Assembly: GCA_900088475.1 (NCBI GenBank)
Contig: FLMG01000265.1
Coordinates: forward strand, 142,063 to 206,062
Direction of reading: 5' to 3'
DNA: 64,000 bases
From: Hyphochytrium catenoides
Taxonomy: Eukaryota; Sar; Hyphochytriomycetes; Hyphochytriales; Hyphochytriaceae
Each line of letters begins with the position of its first letter. Position 1 is the first letter of the stretch. The notes under the pieces are model-generated. The model was not told the origin of the DNA. It saw nothing but the letters and a program-made list of their open reading frames with translations, and did not search any database. Shown here piece by piece: positions 25,512 through 36,760 of the stretch. A program made the translations under genes and the position numbers.

Positions 25512-27501
25512 TTACAATGCTGTCCCGCGTTCCAGGTTCTGACGAATCTCGACTGTGTATTTGTCGAATGCTCGAGCGATCTTCTTGTTGAAGTGCTTGT
25601 TTCGGTCGTTGATATAGTCCACGTCCTTATCTTCATAATCCTGTCTTCTACGACTGAACTTCTTTCGCTTTTCCGCTTGTAGCTTCAATTCCTCCACTAG
25701 CCTATCCTTCGCATCCTGCATAAAGAATTTTAGCGGTGCTACGGCACAAATAGGGGATGGGAAGCAATTATAGTCCCCTTACCTCGGGCACAACATCATG
25801 TCTACCATAATCCATGTCGTCGGCAGTAGGGTATAAATTTGTGCCTTCAGAAGCTTGTTTCGCGGTTTCTGGGTTTGTTGGAAGGTTGCCCAGGCGTTTC
25901 TTGTAGCCCTTGTATAATGATTCCTGGTTGAAGACTTCCCAGCCGAATGCTGCTTTCTTCTTATCCTTCTGCTTCTGCTTGTTTACCTTACGCTCGGAAA
26001 CCTCCGCTACGGAGCAAAATGTTAGGAAAGGTGTGCCCTCCTACTTCCCTTGCCAACCGCTTACCAGTCTCCAGCAGATAGGCTTTATCTTCAGTTAGTC
26101 CAGTAGTGGTTAGTTCATTCTGCCACTTTGCCTGCAGCAGGCAGCGATATAAACAACAGCAGAAGCTCAGAAGGGTGACATCAGAGGTATCGGGAACCAC
26201 CATACCTTCTTTTCTTTCCAATCTTCATGTTTGCCCTTTCCTCCAGAAGTCAGTCTTTTGTGCTCTTCCTTCACCTCCTGAGAATGCAAGAACGTCAAGA
26301 CCCTACTACCACGAACACGCAGTAGATATTGGTATACCTTCATATTTGACTTCCTGGCCTTATTCAGCCGCATTCTTAGCTGGAACAACTTCCTTTGAGT
26401 GGGCGTCATGTTGTCGATAGCTTCAGGCGTTGCTTGCTCGTCTTCCTCTTCTGATTCCGCCTCCTGAACACAGAGCGAATTAGTAGAATTGATAAAATAT
26501 CATACTGTTTGTCCAGCTGGTGCAAGGCGACTTACTTTATTCTTTTTACCAAGTCTTGGGCTCGCCGGCTTCCAGGTCCCATCTCTTTCTTGATCGGGTC
26601 CTTGGGCATCTTCAGCCTGCTGGTTCGTCTCACCTTCTTTGGTGGCGGGTTTGTCCTCCACTTCAACTCCTAGTTGCCCACAATCAGCCACTTTGACTGG
26701 CACACGGGGCTGCGTCAAGAAGTTAGCAACTTTGGCTTGGAAATGAGAAGAGACGCTAGGCTACCTTGTCCTTGCTATCCGTCGAAACGGCTTCCATCAT
26801 TCGGACCACGTTCATTCCTTCGACAACCCTACCGAAGACTACATGCTTTCTTGAAGAAGATTGCGAGCTCAGTTGAGAATCAAGATAGATAAATCGTCAA
26901 TGTGCCTACCCGTTCAGATGGGCGGCCGGTTTAAATAAAATGAAAAATTGAGAGGCATTAGTGTTTGGTCCAGCATTTGCCATTGATAAGAGGCCTGGTT
27001 CGTTGTGACTCCGAAGAAAGTTCTCATCTACTCGACATCAGAATTCAGCAGTCAAGGGGACGTTCACTGGGTCCGGTATGACGGGAACTACCTGCAAAGC
27101 GCTCGCCATAAATAGACTCCCCACCAGTCCCATTGTGGCGAGTGAAGTCTCCTCCTTGCGCCATAAAATTGGGAATAATACGATGGAATGTGGAATCCTG
27201 TTGATAGCAGCGTTACCGCTAAGCTCAGTCATGAACACAAAGGAGATGGACTCATATGTTGGTGATCACCTTGTAATGTAATTTCGTCCCTGAGAGAGGA
27301 CTAACTCCTCGTTCGCCGGTACATAATGCTCGAAAGTTTTCTGCTGTCCTAGGGTTGGTGTCCGTAAAAAGCTCAATAACAATCCTACCGGCTTTGAGAA
27401 GAATCTTTAGACTTCAGCTTCGGCACACCTTTCTCATTTCCTTTACCTAATCGAGAACCGATTTGAATGTCCATGTAGCATCTAGGTAAATCTGTCGACA
27501 T
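25512..27501 (-). CDS. SYF2: Cyclophilin-SYF2 fusion protein (spliceosomal)
   Basis: The ATG at 27501 starts [18 protein letters not shown]. Cyclophilin exons follow: [90 protein letters not shown] and [11 protein letters not shown]. The frame runs on through an acidic linker. A 72-nt intron (26464-26535) then joins in frame to [20 protein letters not shown] and the SYF2 body: [39 protein letters not shown], and the C-terminus [15 protein letters not shown]...NLERGTAL, typical of SYF2. Cyclophilins isomerise X-Pro bonds; SYF2 belongs to the NineTeen-complex-associated part of the spliceosome. The Trp that normally binds cyclosporin (PWLDGKH) is His here (AHLNGKH), so weak drug binding is inferred. 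A separate SYF2 transcript starting at the ATG near 26409 cannot be excluded. Confidence 0.85.
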
Positions 27502-28182
27502 GGTAGCTGGCTCTGTAAGATGCTCTTGTCGCCTCGATGTACGAAAGAAACAAGACCCGGACAGTGTCGATCAGCTCCTTTCCAGAGATTGCTTCAAGCG
27601 AAAGTCCGCACCGCAGCTATAAGCCGACCAAGATAAATCAAATCTTCAGCTCCTTCTTCAAAGCATCGTTAGCAAGGATCCTAGTAGTAAGTGAATCACC
27701 TCATGAGTCCTACATAGAGTCTTGAGCCTCTTAGCGCAGGAAGCTTTGTGTATGGAGTCTGGAGTGATCTCAACTAAAGGGCTTTGTACCTCGTACGCTG
27801 GGGCTGCAGTACATAACCTGTAGTTCTGCGTTTCTCCTGGGGTGGACCTGGCAAACCCTACAATGCTAACTACTTTTTAGAAATGGCTTTGATGAAGTGA
27901 GGAGTAGAAAGTAGAGTTCTAGTACGAGTAGTTCCTAGCGTTGTAGCGGTTGACGAAGTGCACCTCTCAACTTTTACACAGTGAATAAGATCATAAGCTT
28001 CAAAAAGAGAGCCGCGAACTACTCTTATTGCCAACAAACTAAATGGCGAAGTCAAGGACAAGCAAGACCCTAGTACCAACAGAGGTCTTCACTTCAGATT
28101 GAAGGATATACATATGCTAGGTACGATTAGTGAGAACAGGACTTATGGTCCCCAACACTAGCTCACTCCTCTGCCGCTCCCT
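27502..28182. other. Intergenic region upstream of cyclophilin-SYF2
   Basis: No coding signal stands out. It probably holds the promoter of the cyclophilin-SYF2 gene and the 3' UTR of the adenylate kinase gene. The short open frames on both strands resemble no family. Confidence 0.5.
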
Positions 28183-29029
28183 TTACTGTCCCAAACCCTT
28201 TCTAATCTGGCCGGTGACAGAGTCTTTCTTAGTATCAGCATTCACATCCACAAGCTTTCCTTTCCGCTTGTAATACTGAATGACAGGTTCAGTTTCAGCA
28301 TGGAAAGCGTTCAGTCTAGTCTTTAAAGTGTTTTCATTGTCATCCTTTCTCTGGATAAGAGGCTCGCCCGTGATATCATCCCTCATGTCAACCTTGGGTG
28401 GATTGAACTTCACATGATAGCTTCGGCCACTTGCAGGATGAACACGTCGACCAGCGATACGTTCTACAAGCAGACTATCTGGGATGTTGAAGTTGATAAC
28501 TGCGTCAATATCCGTTCCCCCGGAGGCAAGCATTTCGTCCAACTGTATAGAGCAAACTATCAGCATAGGCCTAACCTTAGGGTGGAAGTCCTTTCTCACC
28601 TTTTGCGCCTGGACAACTGTTCGCGGAAAGCCGTCCAGAATGAAGCCCTTTGAGCATTGCGGTTGCTTGATTGCGTCACGGATGATGCCGACAACAATCT
28701 CGTCCGAAACTAGCTCCCCTGCCTCCATCTTTGCCTTGGCTTTCATTCCCATGTCGGTGCCAGCCTTAACAGCTGCTCGCAACATGTCTCCAGTAGCCAG
28801 ATGACAGAGGCAGTACTCATCTTTGATAATGGGAGCTTGAGTGCCCTTCCCGCATCCAGGAGGACCTATCAAACAGTTGTCAGCAAGCAAGGAAGGTGGA
28901 GGTAATCATCTTTAGTCATCAGCTACCAATGAAAACAGTCCTCTTCTCGGGTTTGCTGAGGCACTTCAGTCGCCTCTGGATTTCTGTAAGGAGGTCTTCA
29001 TTGGTGAAGTTTGCCAACGCCTCTGCCAT
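28183..29029 (-). CDS. AK2: Adenylate kinase (long-LID, AK2 type)
   Basis: Adenylate kinase catalyses ATP + AMP to 2 ADP. The ATG at 29029 starts [20 protein letters not shown]. Exon 1 ends TVFIG and joins [11 protein letters not shown], completing the P-loop GPPGCGKGT. Then come [15 protein letters not shown] (AMP site), [56 protein letters not shown] (start of the LID) and [20 protein letters not shown]. LENxxTLKTRL-like [20 protein letters not shown] follows. A 57-nt intron (28543-28599, GTGAGA...ATACAG) has no in-frame stop and would otherwise read as a 19-residue insertion after AQK. Length and long LID match AK2. There is no clear mitochondrial presequence. The first intron sits within the P-loop. 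Confidence 0.93.
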
Positions 29030-30377
29030 TGTGTGGATAAAAGCAATCCGTTGCTGGAGGCAGATGTCACCGGATGAGTCAATCTCTGCTCTGAATCGAG
29101 AAGCGCATGCGTACTTACAGCCAACTCTCTGCTAATTTGGAGCTCCGAATCTTGAAGAGTGATTCCTGGTGTGATATTCGCGTTATGATAGCTCTATTCA
29201 CAAGAGGTCCAGTCAGTTCTTCCACTTCCGTCGTCTTTCGGAGAAGAAGTGCTTCAAGGATGAACCATGAACGACACCAAGCCGCTTCAAGCCACAAATA
29301 ACAGCGGTCATGGAATCCCTGGTTATTATTATTGCTATTTGTAGAAAGGAGGTGTAGTTCACAAACAACCACTATTTGTTAACCACTGAAACTCAGATAA
29401 CCTGGCCAACTACTGCTGTTATGCAGTCAAGTATCTTCTTGGACATTGACGTAGCCTGCAGAGATGCCTTTCAATGCTTTTGATACAAGATACGTAAGCT
29501 GCCCTTGCTATGTGGTCCTTGGTCGGGGATAAAAAGGGGTTTACAGTGAAGCCCTATATAGATCTGGGTGGGTAACTACCGTGTTGGTCAATGGCTGCTT
29601 TTATTGGTATTGTTTGCTCGTTCTACTCGTACGTAGCTGGCTGTTTGTGGTGTGGACGTGTGGACTGGAAGTTACTACTGACCTCCTCCAGGACTCCCGC
29701 CGTCCAAGAGTTAACGGAGCTTCTTCTGTAAGAAGATTTTCACTAGCTGCTGCTGCTGCCCCTCTTGTCATCAAAGGCAAATGATGACGAGTGGCTCTTC
29801 CAGGACAAGAGAAGAGATTCCACCTCTCAAGGCCCAATTAGATATCCCACAGCTAGACAACATGCAGGAACTAGAATATCTATATCTTGAACTGAGGTCT
29901 TGATAGTGCCACCTCAGTAATGCAAAGACGCTTCCTATAGATAGACTATTCTCCCCGACTGCGTTAGATCAAAACGACGTAGCTGGAGATGGGTCTTTGA
30001 TGACGGTCAGTCATCAGCCAGAAGGAGGACGCTTCCAAAAATTTTGATTGGTGAGGCTATAGCTGGTGAGGATAGGATCACCTACTAGCTGCCGCACTGC
30101 CCACTAGGCAATGGCGAATTAGTGTCTACCTACCTAGTCGAAGAATGTTCCAATGGAGGTGAGAGTCCAAGCCGCAAATACTTCCGTGGCGGCGGCAAGT
30201 GGTGTAAGGGATTAAACTTACGAGGATTATTAACATAGGTGATTGGAGTAGCCTGACAGAAAAGGCAGCGTAGTATGGTGGGAGAGATTCCACAATGGCA
30301 GCTCTCTTACAGGGACATATACGGGAAGTGCATAAAGTGCAGTGAAAGGCGAAGGACAGCTAGGCATCTGCTTGCTG
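29030..30377. other. Intergenic region
   Basis: It lies between the adenylate kinase start and the stop of the coiled-coil gene. A minus-strand open frame at 29115-29372 (LEAALLLRKTTEVEELTG-like) has a protein-like composition but no match I recognise and no clear start. I cannot support a gene here. Confidence 0.45.
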
Positions 30378-33300
30378 CTATAAAAGCAGTAATCTCCTTC
30401 CAGATTCATATGGGACCAATGCAGAGGAATGTGCCATTGCAACCTCTGCATGGTGGGGGCTGTCGTCTGCATTCCTCACCGTTATCTTTGGATCCTGTAG
30501 CAATAGGGGCCTACCTTAGTTTTCGCATTTTGTCCTTCCGTTTACGTTCTTACGTAGGTCGGAACACTTACCATAGATGCACCAAGCCTAATCCGATAGA
30601 GCTCTTGGTATAGCGCTTCAACCTCCGATCTTCGCCTCTTCTCCCAATAGGCGTTAAGAGTATTGAGTGCACGCTCTTTTTCGCTTTCGAGGTTGTTTCG
30701 TAGCTGTTCAAGCCGCGCACTGAACTCCTCCGCTTTTCTACGCGCAAGGATGTTCATGGAGAGTTCGAAGTGCTGCTCAAAATCCTTTTCCAACTTTTGA
30801 CGTTGCTCTTCATTTGATAACTCGATTCTGAGGGCACAGCTTGCTTCTGTATCTCTTACCGCTTGCCAAGCCTTGATTGGTTACACAGCAGACACTTAGA
30901 ACTAATTACCTGATCTTAAGTCTTCCAACAATGATCAAAAGCTGACCTTTTGCAATTCTTCCCTTTGGTGGCGTAGCTGGGACTCGTTGTGGCTTAGGCA
31001 AAGCCTGGCCTGCTCCAGCTCTTTTCGCATGTCATAAGCTCTCCAACTCACCGCTTGCGTATCTTCGCAAGCCATGAAGTACAGTTCTGAGAGCTGGCGG
31101 AGTCTGAGATTTAATGATCTGGTTGCAGGGCATCGTATGCTTAGGATTTCACAAATAAAGGAATATGAAGCAGACAAATCCTTCCATACCGCTCGGTCTC
31201 GCGATTGCTGTATGCTGTCTGAGGGTCGTCGTTACGGAGGTCTTGTAGGCGAAGCTGTACGTGTTCCTCTACTTGCTCATGTAGTCTCCATTCGTACGCT
31301 TCGATCAGTTGGATGAGTGCCACTTCTTTGTCTTCCGTAAGAGCACGCGTTCGTTCAGCCAGATAAGACAGCGCTTGGTTAACATATGACTCCAGAAACT
31401 TCTGACTGTTACCATCAAACTTAGCCCCCTGAGTTATCAGAAGCCTTGTGACGGTTGTCACATGATTGCTCAGATCTTTGTCCGTGACTCTGGACCAGCG
31501 GACAGTTTCAAGGTCATCTTCAAAAGTAGAATTCCCTTTTGGTCCCATCGCTTCCTTGCGATCACCCTCTTTAACATTGGTTGTGGCCAGTGCGGGAGGA
31601 GAAGGGGCGTGCTTTGATCCCTTCGATATTGACGACGTGGACCGTTCTGTGACCGCGTAGTTGAGGGCCGTGAGCCATAGAGCGACCTCTCGAAGCTTAT
31701 TTATATCATCACAGCTCCTTAGAAAAATGGTCAGCGACCGCGCTTGTGCTTCGTTGAGAAGGACAACCCTATTGTGGGCGCCATCGTCGTTGTTGTTACC
31801 TTCACGTGAGGGTGTTGTCAACGATCTGGCTCGAACATCGTGCAGTTGTCGTAGCAGACTCTGGACTCTTTGCTACAAGTGAAAGCTGTTAAGACCACCA
31901 AATCCCTCTGCATGCCTCGTGACCGTCCTTACCTCTTGTTCAGCCACTTCTTCACGTCGAAGCCGTTGGATACGGTCTAGCTCAGCCTGATACTGCGCTA
32001 TCCTTTGTTCGGCCTCCCTTTTACTCTCAATGCTACCGTTATCTTCTAGGGCTGAAGCGCGCTTTTGAGTACTGATTACCGGTTCCGACAGTCTGTTTAA
32101 CCTATCCTCACCTCTTACTTCATCTCTGGCAAGGGCCAAACAGCTCTGGAGCTTTTCAAACTCAATCTTTCGTAACTCCTGTTCCGCGACAGCATCGTCA
32201 TAGCCTCTCTTGAGCGTGCCATACAGCTCTTTGATTTCAGTAAAACGCCTCTCAGCGTCCGCTCTCGCTTTCTGCTCGATAGAAAGCTCCTCCTCCAACG
32301 CGCCTCTAGCCTGGCGAAAGATGTCAGCGGAAGTACCAATAACAAGTTTAGATGCCTACCTACCTCGGAACACTCCTGAATCTGTTGTCGGAAAATGACC
32401 TCTTGAGCTCTATGGCTCAATTCTGCAGATGCTGCTCTTCTCTCCATCACCGAACGCAGAACTTCCTTCTGTTCTACCAAGAGCTCAAGCTTCTGTACTT
32501 TGTGAGCTAACGCTTCAATTCTGTTTCCCATCTTCACTTTGACATCTTCCATGCGCCGCTGGCAGTCATTTGCTAAGGCCTCTTTCTCTCTGAGCTCCTT
32601 TCTCAAAGTGTCTATTTCTGCCCGCGCCCTGGCGAGTTTCTCCCTTCGAAGAAGTGAAAGAGAAATCGAGGATCGACCCTGACAGTCTGCGACCGCTCTG
32701 CTGGAGGCAAGCACGGCTTTTACTTCTTTTAGTGTCGAAGACGCTTGGACTTCTTTCAGAATCTGCAAAATTGCGGTTTCGAGGAGCTCGGCTTTCTCTT
32801 TCCACAGAACAACCTGATTGGTAAGGTCAACCGCTTCTTGTTGGCGACCATTCGCAAGTTTGTTAAGAGCCTGATTCTTCAATTGCTCGTGTTTGAGGTT
32901 CAGGTTGGCTTCGTGAAGCTTCCAGGTCAAAGATGATAGGGCCTGTTTGAGGGACGATTCGTCATCTTCTGCTTGCCCATAATCGTAGTATAAGTCGCAC
33001 GCTATGGGTACATCAACAGAGTCGATAGAGGAGGGACCTTCATCCGCAGTCACGGCTTCAGCTGGCGTGAAGCACCATGGGGACAGATGTTCGTCTCCGG
33101 CTACGCCATCTTGTGTACTCAACTGTCGTTTTTGTGTCTCTTCAGCTCGTAATTGGGATCTAAGTCTAGGAGTGCATGGTGTATCATCCACCAAATCGGG
33201 TTCAGCGTTATCAAAGAGCATTCTTTCGTCTGGATAGTCCTTGCTTGTGGAATCACACGCTGGAATATAGTCGATTAGAAGTCTGCAGCACTTCCAAAAG

Positions 33301-33446
33301 GAAGGCGGTCCTGGCAGCCAGGCGCTCTGCAAAAATGCAACAAAGTGTGCCAATTGGACAGCGCAATCAGCGTGTGAACTCTTTCTCAGCGTGGATGGCT
33401 TCTCCCAATCCCTGGACCTTTCCGAGCACCAAGGACCAAGAACCAT
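30378..33446 (-). CDS. Large coiled-coil protein of unknown function
   Basis: I do not recognise this family. Spliced exons give about 850-900 residues dominated by heptad-rich helix. From N to C: an acidic, low-complexity start (DERMLFDNAEPDLVDD, about 33220), long coiled coils (LTWKLHEANLNLKHEQLKNQ; RARAEIDTLRKELREKEALA; ELSIEQKARADAERRFTEIK), a less charged middle (VVLLNEAQARSLTIFLRSCD, about 31750), and C-terminal coiled coil (DFEQHFELSMNILARRKAEE; LNTLNAYWEKRRRSEVEALY). The last exon joins LGASM to DPKITVRNADDSPHHAEVAM and stops at 30378. The start is uncertain: the frame is open to an ATG at 33446, but the first 70 codons look unlike coding sequence and may contain an intron, so an ATG near 33222 is possible. 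No membrane segment is seen. It is divergent from the methyltransferase gene. Confidence 0.7.
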
Positions 33447-33806
33447 CTGCAGCGCGTTTGACTTTTAACTGTTCGCGCCAAACAACAGGAAATTTCGGAG
33501 GTCAGAGAGCCAAACATTGGAAACTTATCTTGTGAACGATCATCACACACTAGATTCTATGGATTCTTAGTTCTGTTTGTGTGGTTGGCGAAGCTTTCCT
33601 CTTGTTCTTTTCATATTGTTGCTGGTAGTTTTCAGAACCGAATGAGATTAGACGACAGCACTTATACAGCTGCCACCCCATCCATCAAGAGAGACAGTAA
33701 CAGCAGCAGAGAACTTCAAACGACTTGTGAACCATCAACAGACGACAGCTGTACTCTTCTCTACTTCCTGGTCCTCCTGACTTCATGTCACGATCGGCTA
33801 TGCCCC

Positions 33807-35095
33807 ATGAGCGTTATGGTCCCCAATCGGCTGAGAGACCCCTCTTCGTCGCCCTCGTCGCCGTACAGTACCTCACCAACCGTTGAGCTCAAAGCTGTCC
33901 ACGCGCAAACAGTCCACCAACAAACTGATGCTAAACTTACACCTACGAGCGAGGAACTTGCCTTACTGTCCTATGAGTTTCATATCCGGAACGGGAGTGA
34001 ACTTCTGGCCTCAGCAGAGGCATTCCTCAGCTGCTACGATGAAGAAATGCTCCAAGAACATGTGAAGACCATTGATAGCAGAGTCGGAGTTGAATTTAAC
34101 ATCATCAGGGACTATCGAGACCTTGTGACGCTTGGACGATTCGCAGACCGGGTGTTAACAGACATTAACTTTCCCAAGCGTTCCTTCAAGAGGATCAGGT
34201 CAACTAGCAGGGAGTATAACAAACCAGTTCATGCTCTTCTAGAGTATCTGAATGCGGCTGCAACTGGACTGATCAGCTTCGTAAAGCTCACTGAGACAAA
34301 GGACCGTCTTCTCAACACGAATGAGAGATCCCTGAACGCTTGGAAGGTAAGATATGAATATTTGCTTCTTCTTCAGCTTGGGCCTGATGCCATTTGAAGG
34401 TTATCGCTCGCTTTTTCTACCTTCAGAGCTCTCCATATGGGCACAGATGTGCTGCAACACCTGCAAATGAACGAAGGCAGACTGCGAAAAGGCTCAACCA
34501 GCACTTCACCAGTCGAGTAGACGCCCAAACTCTATTGCACTTCACTTTTTCCGCCTTACCAGCTCCCTTAGACTCATATTGGTTTGTAGAGCCTTCAGCA
34601 GGAGAAGGTGACATTTTCTCTCTGCTACCCGCCGAACGAAGAACAGGCGTGGAGATTGATGAACGACTCCGTGAGGTTGTGCCCCCGACGTTCGGGTATA
34701 TTTACGGGGACTTTCTGCAGCAAAGTTTAGAGTCTCTGGGGCTTTCCGACCATAGCCCCGCCAATATTGTCGTTATTGGGAACCCCCCATATAGATTGCC
34801 GCATGAAGAGAGAGCGTGTGGGCCTAGAGAGCAAATGGGCTCATGTCGGGATCTCCCCACAGCTTTCATTATCCACGGTCTCACATTTGCTGATACGGTC
34901 TCCTTTCTCTTGCCAATTAGATACAAAAAGCAGGAACTGCTTGATAGCATTCACGATGAGATCCTTGCCTCCATTCATTTAAAGGTAGAGTTCTCTACTT
35001 TAGATATACCGCAGGCTGTTTTTAGCTTTAATGGAAAACCGGTGAGGAAGCCCTCAGTGATCCTGATGGTGCGCTTATCCTCACCCCGACCATAG
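33807..35095 (+). CDS. Putative N6-adenine-type (NPPY) methyltransferase
   Basis: Two exons. The first holds MSVMVPNRLRDPSSSPSSP and a helical N-terminal part (LALLSYEFHIRNGSELLASA; VGVEFNIIRDYRDLVTLGRF). It is spliced after NAWK (GTAAGA...TTCAG, about 34347-34427) to SSPYGHRCAATPANERRQTA. The catalytic part follows: FVEPSAGEGDIFSLLP is the SAM-binding motif I (FxExxAGxG), GVEIDER is motif II, YGDFL is an acidic loop, and VVIGNPPYRLP is the NPPY catalytic motif used by N6-adenine and some Gln methyltransferases. SFLLPIRYKKQELLD and KPSVILMVR complete the fold. The substrate cannot be told from sequence. The frame is open upstream to 33579, but those codons look non-coding, so I chose the ATG at 33807. 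Confidence 0.7.
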
Positions 35096-36760
35096 CAGAC
35101 TATACCATACCTAACTTATGCTGGACCCGTCTTTCCACCAGGTCTGTTAATCAGTTCTCCGGCCCAATGGTCCGTTTACTCGCAGCAATACCTCTTGCCA
35201 TTACTTCTATCGATGGCGTCTGCGTAAGCATGACGCCCGATCCTATAGTCTTCACTTACATGCACCAGATCTCTTGTCAATACACTTTTGTGACGCTTGC
35301 ATAATCGTGAGGCCCCACCCTCTGTTACTACTCTGTATATCAATTAGGGCTGCACAATTTGATTGCTGTTATGAGTATGAAGCAATTGGGATATGCCCAG
35401 CCACCTTTGGCGAACGGCGAGGACGCAAGAATCTCAGAGTGATCATCGGATGTCACAAAAGTTAGTCTGAGCCGCAAAAAAAAAAGCGTGCAGGGATATA
35501 TGAGGCAGAGGCACCCAATAACCCTAGACTCTCTCTGGAAAGTGAAAAGACAGTTCCACGTACTGCGTCTAGACTGAGTGTAGGGCCGACTAGTTACATC
35601 CATAACTTGGCTTTCTCTACAATCCTTATTATTAGGAAAGGATAACCACCGAAGAGCAACAAGGAAGAAGAAGCACAGATCGCCTGGTGATGAGCGGCAG
35701 AGTTATTCTTGGCTTGTGAAGGTGATGGAGATTTGTGCGTGCTTCTCTCAACTAAGGAATAAAGAAAGGACAATAGTCCTGTTGAACTATCATGCCTGCA
35801 ATCCCCTTCCCTCCCTCCTTCTGTCTTCCCTTTGACTGGTTGAACTCAAAGCGTCAGTCAACTTCACAACCCGCTCATATTACTAGGGTACAGCAATGGA
35901 CATATCCCGGTAAGCCCCTTGAGACGCTTTAAACTTATCACTCATTACTACTTCAGAAAGGTAATGGACTTAAATGTTAACCGTGGGATCTGATTGGCCC
36001 ACAACGGCAGCTTCCGGCCAATCAGGAGCAATGAAGCAGGTCTCTATAGATTACATTAGGAGGAGTGGGTGGGCAAGCTTGGACGTGAAGCTTGAGAATG
36101 GCTGTTCTGGTGTGGCTCTCCAAGCCTAAGATCGCCTAAGCGCCGGTTCTAGAAGGGGCTGGGCTGGGCTTGGCTGGGCGGGCGTGTTGGACCAGCAGCT
36201 CTGGAGGTGCAGACAGGCAGTTTATAACCAACCCCACTCTCCCCTGCATCAGCTACGGCAAGTGCTGACCAAGTCAAATGGAATGACTGCAAACAGAGCC
36301 AAGCAGTCTAACGATTCCCGGACAGAGATCATCTCCTCTTGTCGCGCCATAGCTGGGGTCGATAGAGCTACTTCGGCGACATCGGGAAACCGTCTCCATC
36401 TGGGTAACGGCGAATAGAGCATCAGGACCACAGTCCGGTCGCTGGCTATCACACTAGCGTTAGAACGAATCAAATTAAGGCTTTGTTTCACTTCGTTCCA
36501 TCTTGCATGTGTTAGCCCCACAAGGAACGCGTGGTTTTTGTTTCGAGTCTGCTTAGACCACCTGCTTCCTAGTGATTTCTCGCTAGTGGGGCCTACAGTG
36601 ATACCTCATGCCTGGGTACAGATCGGGTAGCAACCCTTCCGGTGACTGTTATTGCGTATACGACTACGGTTAGACTTCTATCTGCTGGGTAGCCTTTATT
36701 CAACTTGTAGTGGTAACCAGCGCAAGGACGGGACACTCGACGTCAAGTACGACGCTGATT
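35096..36760. other. Intergenic region
   Basis: 1.7 kb between the methyltransferase stop and the carrier start. I see no recognisable exon on either strand. The right half contains a G-run element at 36155-36182. It probably holds the promoter of the carrier gene. Confidence 0.5.
36155..36182 (+). other. Potential G-quadruplex motif
   Basis: It contains five runs of three or more G separated by CT, CT, a 7-nt loop and C. This fits the canonical G3+N1-7 pattern on the plus strand. It sits about 580 nt upstream of the carrier start codon. Whether it folds or regulates anything is unknown. Confidence 0.5.

Noticed and set aside
33579-33806. N-terminal extension of the methyltransferase to an upstream ATG
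   Set aside because: The 76 extra codons have no protein-like character and sit where a 5' UTR is expected.
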